Position numbers and translations under genes: made by a program
Assembly: GCA_041658605.1 (NCBI GenBank)
Contig: JBAZZU010000004.1
Location: forward strand, 31,572 to 95,571
Direction of reading: 5' to 3'
DNA: 64,000 bases
Source of the DNA: JBAZWE01 sp041658605
GTDB taxonomy: Bacteria > Actinomycetota > Thermoleophilia > BMS3ABIN01
Notes under the pieces: generated by a model
What the model was told of the DNA's origin: nothing
What the model saw: the letters and a program-made list of their open reading frames with translations, nothing else
The model's database searches: none
In this document: positions 35,086 to 44,004 of the stretch, piece after piece
Layout: the number at the start of each line of letters is the position of its first letter
Position numbering within the stretch: position 1 is the stretch's first letter

Positions 35086-36210
35086 GTGAAGATTAATAAG
35101 CTGCCCGAAATGAAAATAGGTGATTTGAAAGCGAAGCTCCCCATCATCCAGGGAGGCATGGGAGTCGGCATCTCACTCGCCGGCCTCGCATCGGCGGTAG
35201 CCAACGAGGGCGGCATCGGCGTCATCGCGGCTCCGGCGATCGGCATGGAAGAGCCTGACTTCTTCTCCAACTACCTGACTGCGAACATCCGGGCGCTCAG
35301 GAAGGAGATCAGGAAGGCGCGGGAGCTTACAAAGGGCATCCTTGGCGTCAATATCATGGTTGCCCTCTCCAATTACGCCGACCTGGTCAAGGCTTCGGTC
35401 TCCGAAGGTATCGACGTGATCATCTCCGGCGGCGGCCTGCCGCTCGACCTGCCTCAGCTTCTCAACGGCAACATGAAAACCAAGCTCGTGCCCATCGTCT
35501 CCTCGGGCAGGGCGGCAAGGATCCTCTGCAAGCGCTGGTCGGAACGCCACAACCGTCTTCCGGACGCTATCGTGGTCGAGGGTCCCAAGGCCGGCGGCCA
35601 TCTGGGCTTCAAGCCGGACGAGCTGGACAGCCCCGAGAATCTGCTCGAGAACCTGATTCCGGAAGTGATCGCCGAGGTCAAGCCATTCGCCGACGAGCGC
35701 GGAGTGAAAGTGCCCGTGATTGCCGCCGGCGGTATATACACCGGTGCCGATATCTCAAAGTTTTTACGTCTTGGCGCCAGCGGCGTGCAGATGGGCACGC
35801 GTTTTGTCACGACCCACGAGTGTGACGCCGCGATTGAATTCAAGCAGGCCTATCTCGAAGCGAGCGAAGAGGACATCATCGTCATCAAAAGCCCGGTGGG
35901 CATGCCCGGCCGGGCGATCCGCAACAAGTTCCTCGACGATGTCAGTGAAGGCAAGAGGAAGCCGTACAAGTGCCCCTATCATTGCGTCCGCACCTGCGAT
36001 TATGAGAAAAGCCCGTACTGCATCTTCTTCGCCCTGATCAACGCCCAGCGCGGCAAGCTCAAACACGGTTTCGCCTTCGCCGGGTCCAACGCCTGGCGAG
36101 CGAGCGAGATCATCTCCGTGCATGAACTGATGGAGACGCTGGCGCGCGAGTACGAGGAAGAGGAAGCGAAGCTGGCGACAACAGAAAAGACTTCTTCCTC
36201 CATGGCATAG
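35086..36210 (+). CDS. Nitronate monooxygenase-like FMN protein
   Basis: This 374-aa TIM-barrel flavoprotein of the NMO/FabK-like group has 'PIIQGGMGVGIS' at the N-terminus, 'EGPKAGGHLGF' and 'VIAAGGIYTGADI...GASGVQMGTRF', the FMN phosphate-binding region. Family members oxidise nitroalkanes/nitronates or act as enoyl reductases. Substrate assignment from sequence is unreliable. A cysteine set 'CPYHCVRTCDYEKSPYC' (residues about 290-306) lies in the C-terminal part and might bind metal or an Fe-S cluster. Start GTG 35086 follows AGGAAAGAACGCC. It stands between the csp terminator and a 237-bp gap. Confidence 0.85.
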   Translation: MKINKLPEMKIGDLKAKLPIIQGGMGVGISLAGLASAVANEGGIGVIAAPAIGMEEPDFFSNYLTANIRALRKEIRKARELTKGILGVNIMVALSNYADLVKASVSEGIDVIISGGGLPLDLPQLLNGNMKTKLVPIVSSGRAARILCKRWSERHNRLPDAIVVEGPKAGGHLGFKPDELDSPENLLENLIPEVIAEVKPFADERGVKVPVIAAGGIYTGADISKFLRLGASGVQMGTRFVTTHECDAAIEFKQAYLEASEEDIIVIKSPVGMPGRAIRNKFLDDVSEGKRKPYKCPYHCVRTCDYEKSPYCIFFALINAQRGKLKHGFAFAGSNAWRASEIISVHELMETLAREYEEEEAKLATTEKTSSSMA

Positions 36211-36447
36211 TTTCTGCTGCATCCGGCCACGGTAGCAGCGAGCACTACTTTCCCTGAAGTTTCTCACTGCACATTTCCCCGAGCATCAAGTCAGAGTCTC
36301 TTAGCCACTATCAGGCAGATGATTCCCTGAGCATCACCTGTCCCGGATTGTCCGGTCCCTCTTTCTGAAGGTAATTTGCGTCAATTGACGAAATTGCTTT
36401 TGTAATCGTCCGTGAAGGGCAAGCGCAAATACCACAAAGGGGTAATA

Positions 36448-36993
36448 ATGTTATACGTAACCCTGATATTTCAGGTTCTTGTGATTGCAGCGGGTGTCGG
36501 GATCCACATGATGCACCACCGCGAAGATCGTAACGGCTCCGGGCTCTTCAAAGCCTTCACGCCCTGGTTCCTGGCCGTCATCGTAGGCCTTGGCGGCGTC
36601 TGGTCTTTCATGGGACACACGTTTTTTTCTGACGAGACGGCCAGGTCTATCGGCTGGGCAGCCGGCAACCCCTTCCAGTTCGAGGTCGCGGTGGCGAACC
36701 TGTCCTACGGCGTCCTCGGTCTGCTGTGCCTCCGTTATCATGGGAAATTCTGGTGGGCGACCGTGGCCGCCTACACGGTTTTCCTGTGGGGTGCTGCATA
36801 TGGCCACATTTACGATCTGCTTGTCAACAACAACCATGAACCGGGAAATGCCGGATTCGTCCTGTACGCGGATATCGTCATACCGGTTTTGCTGATCGCC
36901 CTATTGATGATCTACAGTAAAGTGACATCCAGGGAGCCCGCTGCCGTCAGGCATGGGAGCGCGGCGCATCTGCATGGTGGCAGCGCCGCCTGA
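36448..36993 (+). CDS. DUF6790-like multi-span membrane protein
   Basis: This 181-aa protein starts 'MLYVTLIFQVLVIAAGVGIHMMHH' and has about five hydrophobic segments with conserved Trp/Gly/His positions ('FWWATVAAYTVFLWGAAYGH', 'NNHEPGNAG'). It resembles bacterial DUF6790 membrane proteins of unknown role. The ATG at 36448 has AAAGGGG ahead of it. An upstream GTG at 36412 is less likely. The His-rich tail ('HGSAAHLHGG') may be cytoplasmic. Gene neighbours give no hint. Confidence 0.65.
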   Translation: MLYVTLIFQVLVIAAGVGIHMMHHREDRNGSGLFKAFTPWFLAVIVGLGGVWSFMGHTFFSDETARSIGWAAGNPFQFEVAVANLSYGVLGLLCLRYHGKFWWATVAAYTVFLWGAAYGHIYDLLVNNNHEPGNAGFVLYADIVIPVLLIALLMIYSKVTSREPAAVRHGSAAHLHGGSAA

Positions 36994-37117
36994 GACTCAC
37001 AGTGCAAGTAGAAACGTAATTCCTTCGCCGGGCCGGGATTTGCTTTCCAGCGATCAGCCTTGACGCACTTCCCCCCGCGCAATGAATGAATATCGCACTT
37101 TCCGGCAATAATGCATC

Positions 37118-37927
37118 ATGCTCGCGGTCAGCAACATCAACCTGAAAAAAGGCGACCATCAGATAATAAGCGATGTCTCATTCGAGGTTGCCGACGGGGA
37201 GGTTTTTGGAATCCTCGGGGCGAACGGCGCCGGAAAAAGTTCGCTGGCCTATGCTCTCATGGGCTGTCCGGATTACCAGCCTGACCATGGCGCCATCACC
37301 TTCGACGGAATCGATGTATCGGGCAAAAGCATGGACGAGCGCGCGCGGCTCGGCATAACGCTTGCCTGGCAGGAGCCCGCGCGTTTCGAGGGCATAGATG
37401 TTGCCGGTTTCATCACGCTGGGCTGCGGCTGGCACGGACCAGACGCAGGCGCCAAAACCGGAAGCGTGCCAGGTGCTGATCAATACCTCGAGGCCATGCG
37501 TCTCGCTCCCGAAGAATACCGCCGGCGAGAAGTCGACCGCACTCTCAGCGGCGGTGAAAGAAAGAAAATCGAGCTCGCTTCCGTTCTCGCGATGAGGCCG
37601 CGGCTGGCTATTCTGGATGAACCCGATTCGGGTATAGACATGATCTCCCGGGATGCCATCATCAACATGATAGATACGATTCGCGGCTATGGCGGCTCGG
37701 TCATCCTGATAACCCATGAAGAAGAGGTCATCCTGTCCGCGGACCGCGCCGCGCTCATGTGCAGCGGCCTCGCCTTCAAGGTCGGTGAACCGCGGGAAAT
37801 AGTCGATTACTACCGGCGTATCTGCAGACCATGTCCCGGCAAGATATACCCGTCAGCCGAGGATATCGCGGCCGGTAAATCGAAAAAAGAGTCAACCTCT
37901 TCTGCGCCCGTTGAGGATTCACCATGA
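37118..37927 (+). CDS. sufC: SufC-like Fe-S assembly ATPase
   Basis: This 269-aa ABC-type ATPase has Walker A 'GANGAGKSS', the signature 'LSGGERKKIELASVLAMRP' and 'LAILDEPDSGIDMISRD'. The 'DEPDSGID' form is characteristic of SufC. The C-terminal segment contains 'RRICRPCPGKIYPS'. It overlaps the SufB/D-like gene by four bases (ATGA). No sufE, sufS or sufU is nearby, so this matches the minimal two-gene SUF systems of anaerobes. The start lacks a strong ribosome-binding site. Confidence 0.88.
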   Translation: MLAVSNINLKKGDHQIISDVSFEVADGEVFGILGANGAGKSSLAYALMGCPDYQPDHGAITFDGIDVSGKSMDERARLGITLAWQEPARFEGIDVAGFITLGCGWHGPDAGAKTGSVPGADQYLEAMRLAPEEYRRREVDRTLSGGERKKIELASVLAMRPRLAILDEPDSGIDMISRDAIINMIDTIRGYGGSVILITHEEEVILSADRAALMCSGLAFKVGEPREIVDYYRRICRPCPGKIYPSAEDIAAGKSKKESTSSAPVEDSP

Positions 37928-38877
37928 AGGCCCACGCCCGCGACTATGAACTTATGCTGGAGGCTTACAGCGGCGTCAGCGGCGACCCCACTGTTTTCGC
38001 GAACGACGATATCGCCCACCTTGTAGTACACGAGAACATGGTGCTGGGCGCGCACCTGGTGCCCGGCCTCGAAGTCGAGCCGGTGGAGACGCCGTCAGGA
38101 ATCGATATCACTCTCAGGGTGTTGCCGGGTGTGAAGATAAAAAAGCCGGTGCACCTCTGCTTCGGTGTCCTGCCGGAGTCGGGTGAGCAGAACATCAACA
38201 TCGCGGCGGAAGTCGGGAGCGATGCCGGTGTAAGCCTGCTGGCGCACTGCGTCTTTCCCAATTCTGTCAGCGTCCGGCACAACATGCAGGCAAAAATAAT
38301 AATCGCCGACAATGGCTTCTACGGTTACGACGAGGTTCATTTCCACGGAGAGCGGGCCGGCGCGACGGTTATTCCCAGGGCGAAGATCACCCTGGGCGAG
38401 GGCGCTTCGCTGAGGACCGGGTTCCAGTTGACCAGCGGCAGGGTGGGAGAGCTTGACATCGATTACGAGGTGGAGGCCGGCCCCGGTTCCGTCACCGAGA
38501 TGATCGCGCGGGTGTTTGGATACGGCAGCGATAAGATCAGCATCCGGGAGAAATGCGTGCTGGCCGGTGAGCGGGCGCGCGGCATCATCAAGAGCCGGGT
38601 GGCGGTCAAAGGCAGGGCGACCAGCGAAGTCTTCTCCGAGATGTCGGCGGTCGGAGCCCGTTCGCGCGGCCATGTTGACTGTATCGAGATCGTCCAGGAG
38701 GAAGGTACAGCGCGGGCGGTCCCGGTCGTGGATGTTTTCGATTCAACGGCCAAGGTCACCCACGAAGCCGCCATCGGCAGCGTCGACAGGAAGCAGCTGG
38801 AGACGCTGATGGCGCGCGGGTTGAACCAGGAGCAGGCCGTGGACCTTATCATCCGGGGCATGCTGAGCCCCGCGTAG
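37924..38877 (+). CDS. sufB: SufB/SufD-like scaffold protein
   Basis: This 317-aa protein is shorter than E. coli SufB (about 495 aa) and corresponds to the beta-helical core and C-terminus of the SufB/D family ('VSLLAHCVFPN', 'RGIIKSRVAVKGRATSEVFSEM', 'GHVDCIEIVQEEG', 'VTHEAAIGSVDRKQL..LMARGL'). The conserved Cys, Glu and His of the assembly site are present. With SufC it should form a minimal SufBC complex that builds Fe-S clusters for enzymes such as the ferredoxin oxidoreductase. It is translationally coupled to sufC. Confidence 0.85.
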   Translation: MKAHARDYELMLEAYSGVSGDPTVFANDDIAHLVVHENMVLGAHLVPGLEVEPVETPSGIDITLRVLPGVKIKKPVHLCFGVLPESGEQNINIAAEVGSDAGVSLLAHCVFPNSVSVRHNMQAKIIIADNGFYGYDEVHFHGERAGATVIPRAKITLGEGASLRTGFQLTSGRVGELDIDYEVEAGPGSVTEMIARVFGYGSDKISIREKCVLAGERARGIIKSRVAVKGRATSEVFSEMSAVGARSRGHVDCIEIVQEEGTARAVPVVDVFDSTAKVTHEAAIGSVDRKQLETLMARGLNQEQAVDLIIRGMLSPA

Positions 38878-39057
38878 ATCCGGCCGCCTGGCCTGCTTAG
38901 GCTACCTGCGCCCGTGGCTGCGAACGCTGGCCCGTGAGGTTTCTCACAAGCCCGCAGTTAAGACGCTTCCATCCCTGACGATAAAAGTAACGAGGTCTTC
39001 GCGTGGCCTCACCCCAGAAGCACGAAAAGACTTCCTCGAATCACAAGAAGCCCTCTC
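38878..39057 (+). promoter_or_regulatory. Gap upstream of the riboswitch
   Basis: This is 180 bp between the sufB-like stop and the c-di-GMP riboswitch. It must contain the GH26 promoter, but I cannot identify convincing -35/-10 hexamers. No ORF is supported. Confidence 0.3.
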
Positions 39058-39162
39058 GATGTTGACAGGGGCAAACCCCCGGAAACGGGGCGACGCAAAG
39101 CCGAGGGTCTAAGGTCCCAAAAAGCCGCGAAAGGGTGCGGCTACCGGGGGCTATGACAGCCT
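39058..39162 (+). ncRNA. Cyclic di-GMP-I (GEMM-I) riboswitch
   Basis: The conserved aptamer landmarks appear in order: 'GGGGCAAACC', a GAAA-capped stem (CCCCG-GAAA-CGGGG), 'GACGCAAAGCC', 'GAGGGTCTAAGGTCCC', a GCCGC...GCGGC stem with a GAAA-containing loop, and 'CTACCGGGGGC'. This is the two-stem GEMM-I fold with a tetraloop and receptor. It lies 48-150 nt upstream of the secreted glycanase ATG. No poly-U terminator follows, so control may act on translation (AAGGAG at 39194). Confidence 0.9.
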
Positions 39163-39209
39163 GGCCGCCAAACATCTAAAAACAGGTCGTAACAAGGAGT
39201 TAATCCCCC

Positions 39210-40214
39210 ATGCTCAATCGCGCCACAATCCGTACCTCGATAGTTCTTGCCGTTTTTTCCGTTTTGCTGCTCTCGCTGGCGTTTGCGGGACATGCGATGG
39301 CCCAGACCGCGCCGGCGACGCCGACCTTCAAACTGGGCGTGTTCCTTCCCAATCCAGGGAATATCGGCAAGTTCGAAAGCCAGACCATCCAGCACCGCAC
39401 CGATATCTTTCTCTGGTACCAGGCCGTTGGTGAGCAGTTCAACTCAGCCCAGCTCGGCCCCGTCGCCGCCGGTGGACGCACGATCCAGCTTGCCTGGGAA
39501 CCGCATGATCCCATGGCCGCGGACGCGGTCAATCAGCCGGCGTACAGGCTGAAGAACATCACTCGCGGCGACTTTGATAACGACATCCGCCGCTGGGCCC
39601 GCGATTTAAAGAGCTTCGGCTACCCGGTTATCATCAGGCCCATGTGCGAGATGAACGGCGACTGGACCAGCTGGGGTGGGACGGTCAACGGGAACGTGCC
39701 CGCCGATTACATCCCGGCGTGGCGTCACATGCATGACGTCTTCGTGCAGGAGGGCGTTACCAACGTCAAGTGGGTCTGGTCTCCCAACATGGACGAATCG
39801 GCCGCGGGGGCCAGTGATACATTCAATACATACTATCCGGGCGATGATTATGTGGATTACGTCGGCATCAATGGTTACAACTGGGGAACGTCGGTCGTCC
39901 TGCCTTACTGGAGTTCCAGCTGGCAGACTTTCACGAGGGTGTTCCAGTACAGCTATGACGAATTAGCCACCAGGACGGCCAAGCCGATCATGATCACCGA
40001 AATGGGGTCAACCGAGCTGGGAGGCAGCAAGGCGGCCTGGACGACCGATATGTTCTCGACGCTGAAGACCAGGTTTCCGCGCGTGGTCAGCCTTACCTGG
40101 TTCAATATCAACAAGGAGACCGACTGGCGTATTCAGAGTTCGACCAGAAACCTGAGAGCGTTCAGGAAGGCTATCCTGACCATGGATAATTACCGTCCGT
40201 TATATCTGCAGTAG
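39210..40214 (+). CDS. Secreted GH26-like beta-glycanase under c-di-GMP riboswitch
   Basis: This 334-aa protein has a signal peptide ending near 'GHAMAQ' (residues 1-31) and a catalytic domain with the GH26 acid/base motif 'RPMCEMNGDW' (E147) and a nucleophile E264 in 'KPIMITEMGSTE'. GH26 enzymes cleave beta-mannans or related beta-1,3/1,4-glucans. The placement behind a c-di-GMP riboswitch suggests it trims or degrades an extracellular polysaccharide when the biofilm signal changes. AAGGAG precedes the ATG by about 10 nt. The exact substrate is open. Confidence 0.88.
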   Translation: MLNRATIRTSIVLAVFSVLLLSLAFAGHAMAQTAPATPTFKLGVFLPNPGNIGKFESQTIQHRTDIFLWYQAVGEQFNSAQLGPVAAGGRTIQLAWEPHDPMAADAVNQPAYRLKNITRGDFDNDIRRWARDLKSFGYPVIIRPMCEMNGDWTSWGGTVNGNVPADYIPAWRHMHDVFVQEGVTNVKWVWSPNMDESAAGASDTFNTYYPGDDYVDYVGINGYNWGTSVVLPYWSSSWQTFTRVFQYSYDELATRTAKPIMITEMGSTELGGSKAAWTTDMFSTLKTRFPRVVSLTWFNINKETDWRIQSSTRNLRAFRKAILTMDNYRPLYLQ

Positions 40215-40301
40215 GCGGGAATACGGCACATTGGTGGAAGGCCGCGCCCCTTTTTATCAGCGCTGGTTCTGCGCGGCGCGGCTCGGTTCGCCACGCGTGA
40301 T

Positions 40302-41237
40302 TTAAGAATAAGTTTCCGACAGTGCTTCCGAGCCTGCGACGATATCCAGCAGCTCCGCAGTGATCTCACCCTGGCGGCGGTTATTGAACTCGTGTTTCAG
40401 GTCTTCCAGGTACTCCCCGATGTTCTTCTCCGCCACCTGCATGGCCAGTAGCCGGCTGGTGTTTTCGCTGAGCAGAGATTCTACATAGGAGCATTCAACG
40501 GTAATACGGATATGCTGGCGTATCAATAATCGGAAGAGCTGCCAGGCGTCCATCGTGAATACTGGCAGTGACTTCGCCGGCCACGGACGGATGACAAGCC
40601 CTTTCAGAAAATCCATGTCCACGGGAAGCAGCCGGGACATGTGCGCCCGATAGTGTGCCCCGGACAGGGGTTTGTTATGGAAGATCAGGACGGGAGTGTC
40701 CGTGCCCTGCCGCCGCTCCCCGAGGAACTTAAAGATTTCCCGGACGGAACGGGTCATTCCATCGACTGAACCCTGGATGGGGAAGGACTGTTCGACCGCC
40801 ATGTTCATCGCCCTCAGCCGGAAGGCCGCGTGGTCGCCGAGCGTTACCAGCCGCCGCTGCTCCGGAACGATGCCGAGCCCGTCCATGGTTTCCAGGGCGA
40901 ATGATACTATCTGTTCGTTGAACTGACCGGACAGACCCTGCTCGGAGCCGAGTATCAGGGCGATGACGCGTTCGCCGGCAGTAGGGGAGCCGCCCGTGGC
41001 GACGGTTTTGCGAGTTCCCGTCTCCGCCGCTTCCACGGCTTTGTGGATCTCCGGCGGTCCGTGCTGAAGAACCACCTGCAGGCCCATCTCCACTGCCCGG
41101 GTATAATCGGTCAGCGACGAGAGTGATTTCTCGAACTGGCGGATGCTGACTACCGCCAGCACCTTCATCGACGAGACGACCGACTGCATGTCGCCGGCGT
41201 TGCCGATGCGACGGCGTAGTTCCTCAAGCGTCTGCAT
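40302..41237 (-). CDS. atpG: N-type ATPase gamma subunit
   Basis: This 311-aa central-stalk protein begins 'MQTLEELRRRIGNAGDMQSVVSSMKVLA' and has the C-terminal helix 'LKHEFNNRRQGEITAELLDIVAG', the two ends of the rotor coiled coil. The 'N..RQ..IT.E..EI..G' C-terminus is universal in F-type gamma subunits. It is last in atpDCQRBEFAG and overlaps atpA by 14 bp. Confidence 0.92.
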   Translation of the reverse strand: MQTLEELRRRIGNAGDMQSVVSSMKVLAVVSIRQFEKSLSSLTDYTRAVEMGLQVVLQHGPPEIHKAVEAAETGTRKTVATGGSPTAGERVIALILGSEQGLSGQFNEQIVSFALETMDGLGIVPEQRRLVTLGDHAAFRLRAMNMAVEQSFPIQGSVDGMTRSVREIFKFLGERRQGTDTPVLIFHNKPLSGAHYRAHMSRLLPVDMDFLKGLVIRPWPAKSLPVFTMDAWQLFRLLIRQHIRITVECSYVESLLSENTSRLLAMQVAEKNIGEYLEDLKHEFNNRRQGEITAELLDIVAGSEALSETYS

Positions 41238-42837
41238 TCGAACCCGCTCTCGTACTTTCTTTGGTTTTCTCGCCCGAACCTTTTACCGCTCCCGCCGGCT
41301 CCACGATTACTCCCAGGTCCAGGGCGTTCCCGATCCTCTCGGTAATCGCCTCGATATCCGCGTCGGACAGCTCTCCGCCTTCGAGTATCGTCCGGCACAG
41401 CTCCGGGAGGTGGTTCTCGATCTCCTTCTCGATGCTGCGCTTGGCGGCGGTGATGTCGTCCAGCCGCAAACCGTTGAACAGTCCCCTCGTGACGCCAAGG
41501 AGCACCGCGATCTGTTCCGGCGCCGTGCGGGGCCGGAACTGGGCCTGTTTGAGGGTCTCGCGCACCCGGCGGCCACGTTCGAGGGTCATGCGGGTCTCCT
41601 CCTCCAGGTTGGTGCCGAAGCGCGAGAAGGTCTCCAGTTCCTCGAACTGCGAGTACGACAGCCGCAGGTCGCCGGCCACGGCCTTGTAAGCCGGTAACTG
41701 GGCCTTGCCGCCCACGCGTGATACCGAGCGGCCCACATCCACTGGCGGCAGGACTCCTTCCTGGAAGAGTTTCGGCGAGAGATACACCTGTCCGTCGGTG
41801 ATGGAGATGAGGTTTGTCGGTATGTAGGCCGACAGGTTCTGCGCCTCGGTTTCGACGATGGGCAGCGCCGTCAGTGAGCCGCCGCCCAGCTCGTCGCTTA
41901 AGCGGGTGGCGCGTTCCAGCAGCCGCGAATGGATGTAAAAGATGTCGCCCGGGTAAGCCTCACGGGCCGGTGGGCGCCTCAGCAGCAGCGACAGCTCACG
42001 GTATGCGCGGGCGTGGCGGGTGAGGTCGTCGTAGACGATAAGCACGTCGCGGCCGCGTTCCATGAAATATTCGGCGATGGCGGTTGCCGCGTAGGGTGCG
42101 GAGTATCTGAGGCCCAGCGGGTCCTCGCCGGCCGCCACAACGACCACGCTCTTTTCCATGGCGCCATGGCGGTGCAGGTCGTTGATGACGCCGGCCACCG
42201 CCGAACCGCGCTGTTCGATGGCGCAATAGACGCAGATGACATCCTTGTCGACCTGGTTGATGATGGTATCGACGGCGATGGCGGTCTTGCCAGTATGGCG
42301 GTCGCCGATGATCAGTTCCCGCTGGCCACGGCCGATGGGGATCAGCGCGTCGATAACCTGGATGCCGGTCTGCAGGGGCACGCTCACGGGTGCGCGGTCC
42401 ATGATCGACGGGGCCGGGCTCTCAATGGGGCGTCTGGACACCCCGGGGATGGCGCCGCCGCTGTCCAGCGGCATTCCCTTGGCGTCGACCACCCTGCCCA
42501 GCAGGCCTTCCCCCACGGGAACATCGACTACGCGTCCGGTTCGGCTCACCATCTGGCCCGCCTCGATGCCCGACTGCTTGTCGAGCAGGATGACCGCCAC
42601 TTCGTCGGGCTCCAGGTTGAGCGCGATCCCCAGTTTGCCGCCCGGGAATCGCACCAGCTCCTCAGACCGGACGTTGGGCAGCCCCGTGATGCGGACGATG
42701 CCCTTGCCCACGAAACTGACAGTGCCTGACTCGTGGAAGCCCAGACTGGTTTCCTGACCTGACAGCACGCTGCCGATTGTGCCGACGGTCTCGTCGATGA
42801 CCTTTTTCAGTTCCCTGGATGTCTTTTTGTCGTTCAT
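41224..42837 (-). CDS. atpA: N-type ATPase alpha subunit
   Basis: This 537-aa non-catalytic subunit has the P-loop 'GDRHTGKTAIA' and the alpha signature 'PAREAYPGDIFYIHSRLLER'. It binds nucleotide at the alpha/beta interfaces. About 30 extra residues extend the C-terminus ('GSGEKTKESTRAGSNADA'). Its place after atpF and before atpG, without a delta subunit gene, is diagnostic of the N-ATPase gene order. Confidence 0.94.
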   Translation of the reverse strand: MNDKKTSRELKKVIDETVGTIGSVLSGQETSLGFHESGTVSFVGKGIVRITGLPNVRSEELVRFPGGKLGIALNLEPDEVAVILLDKQSGIEAGQMVSRTGRVVDVPVGEGLLGRVVDAKGMPLDSGGAIPGVSRRPIESPAPSIMDRAPVSVPLQTGIQVIDALIPIGRGQRELIIGDRHTGKTAIAVDTIINQVDKDVICVYCAIEQRGSAVAGVINDLHRHGAMEKSVVVVAAGEDPLGLRYSAPYAATAIAEYFMERGRDVLIVYDDLTRHARAYRELSLLLRRPPAREAYPGDIFYIHSRLLERATRLSDELGGGSLTALPIVETEAQNLSAYIPTNLISITDGQVYLSPKLFQEGVLPPVDVGRSVSRVGGKAQLPAYKAVAGDLRLSYSQFEELETFSRFGTNLEEETRMTLERGRRVRETLKQAQFRPRTAPEQIAVLLGVTRGLFNGLRLDDITAAKRSIEKEIENHLPELCRTILEGGELSDADIEAITERIGNALDLGVIVEPAGAVKGSGEKTKESTRAGSNADA

Positions 42838-42898
42838 GCCGGTTGTTCGCCGATCATGGCCTGGTCATATTTCCAGCCTGGTCTTTTGCAGATGCCGC

Positions 42899-43705
42899 TC
42901 ATTGTTCCTGACCAGGCTTTCGGACAAACGCCTGTGAGAGGTTCTCTTCCAGGGTTTCCAGGTAGTTCTGCAAACTCCAGCTGGCGGTCTTGCCCCCGGC
43001 ACGGAGCTCGATGCCGCAGATCAGGTCGGCGGATACCTCGAAGCGCAGGTCGAAGTCGCCGGCAAGGCGCTGCCGCACTGCAGTCTCAATCCATTCGCGT
43101 GTTTTCTCGTCGATATCAAAGGCGGTGCAGACTACCGCCTCGGATCGCCACTGGGATTCTGGCTTGTCACCGGTGCGCGTCGCCTCCACCGCCGGCAGCG
43201 CGAAAGCATCGAATCCGGATTCCTCCGCCTCAGGGAGCCGGGCGATGAAAGTCTCGATGACGTGGCGCTCCAGGTCCACTCCGGCAAGGTCTGCCAGAGC
43301 ACGGTGAGATATCTCGTACACCTGCGCGCCGGCCCGTTGCCGCAGGTCGCTTAAAAAACTCTGTTTCTCTCGCTCAACCGACTGGCGCCAGCGTTCCTGG
43401 CGCTCCTCGACCTCGTCACGGGCCTCCTGTATCAGGTCGCGACGCCAGGCCGCCGCTTCCTCCTGGGCGGTGGAGAGCATCTCGCCCCGCTTGTCCTCGA
43501 TCTCCTGGCGTTCGGCATGGCAGACGGCGGCCTGGCGGGTGGCATCCTTCACCTTGTGCTCCGCTTCCTCGAGGTCGGCGCCGATGCGTCGCTCCCTCTC
43601 GTCCATCGTCCTGACTATAGGTTTGTAAAGGAACCGCTTGAGCAGCAGCATCAGGACAACGAAGTTGAAGATCTGCGCGAATAATGTGAACAGATCGATG
43701 TGCAA
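42899..43705 (-). CDS. atpF: N-type ATPase b subunit (long, b-delta-like)
   Basis: This 268-aa protein has one N-terminal membrane helix ('LFAQIFNFVVLMLLLKRFLY'), a long charged coiled coil (about residues 35-135), and a C-terminal part that may take the place of the missing delta subunit. I start at TTG 43705 because AGGAGGATAAACAG precedes it and sits in the end of atpE. The longer frame to 43750 would start inside atpE without a ribosome-binding site. It forms the peripheral stalk. Confidence 0.88.
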   Translation of the reverse strand: MHIDLFTLFAQIFNFVVLMLLLKRFLYKPIVRTMDERERRIGADLEEAEHKVKDATRQAAVCHAERQEIEDKRGEMLSTAQEEAAAWRRDLIQEARDEVEERQERWRQSVEREKQSFLSDLRQRAGAQVYEISHRALADLAGVDLERHVIETFIARLPEAEESGFDAFALPAVEATRTGDKPESQWRSEAVVCTAFDIDEKTREWIETAVRQRLAGDFDLRFEVSADLICGIELRAGGKTASWSLQNYLETLEENLSQAFVRKPGQEQ

Positions 43706-43709
43706 CTGT

Positions 43710-43982
43710 TTATCCTCCTGCTGACATCTTGTCCCAGAATGGATTGACAAAAATCAGGATTATGGAAATTACGAAACAGTAGATAGCGATGGATTCGATC
43801 ATTGCCAGGCCGACGAACAGGATACGCGACAGGATGTCCGCCTCGTCCGGCTGCTGGGCGATTGATTGCAGCGCCCGCGACACCGCCCGCCCCTCGGCAA
43901 GTGCCGGCGCGATGGAGCCGATCGCCATCGTAAGGCCCGCCATCGCCATCGATCCCAGGCCGATTATGGTGGTGCTGTCCAT
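43710..43982 (-). CDS. atpE: N-type ATPase c subunit (proteolipid)
   Basis: This 90-aa hairpin of two membrane helices starts 'MDSTTIIGLGSMAMAGLTMA'. Helix 1 carries Glu in 'APALAEGRAV' where sodium-type c subunits have Gln, and helix 2 carries 'MIESIAIY', the E-S-x-x-x-Y ligand pattern of Na+-binding rings. This double-carboxylate layout is typical of N-ATPases. Whether Na+ or H+ is moved cannot be read safely from sequence. GGAGGAAACC precedes ATG 43982. Confidence 0.92.
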   Translation of the reverse strand: MDSTTIIGLGSMAMAGLTMAIGSIAPALAEGRAVSRALQSIAQQPDEADILSRILFVGLAMIESIAIYCFVISIILIFVNPFWDKMSAGG

Positions 43983-44004
43983 GGTTTCCTCCCAGGTCAG
44001 TTTG

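Noticed and set aside
41929..42729. Large plus-strand frames opposite the atp genes
   Set aside because: These are high-GC shadow frames. The minus-strand ATPase genes are unambiguous and contiguous.
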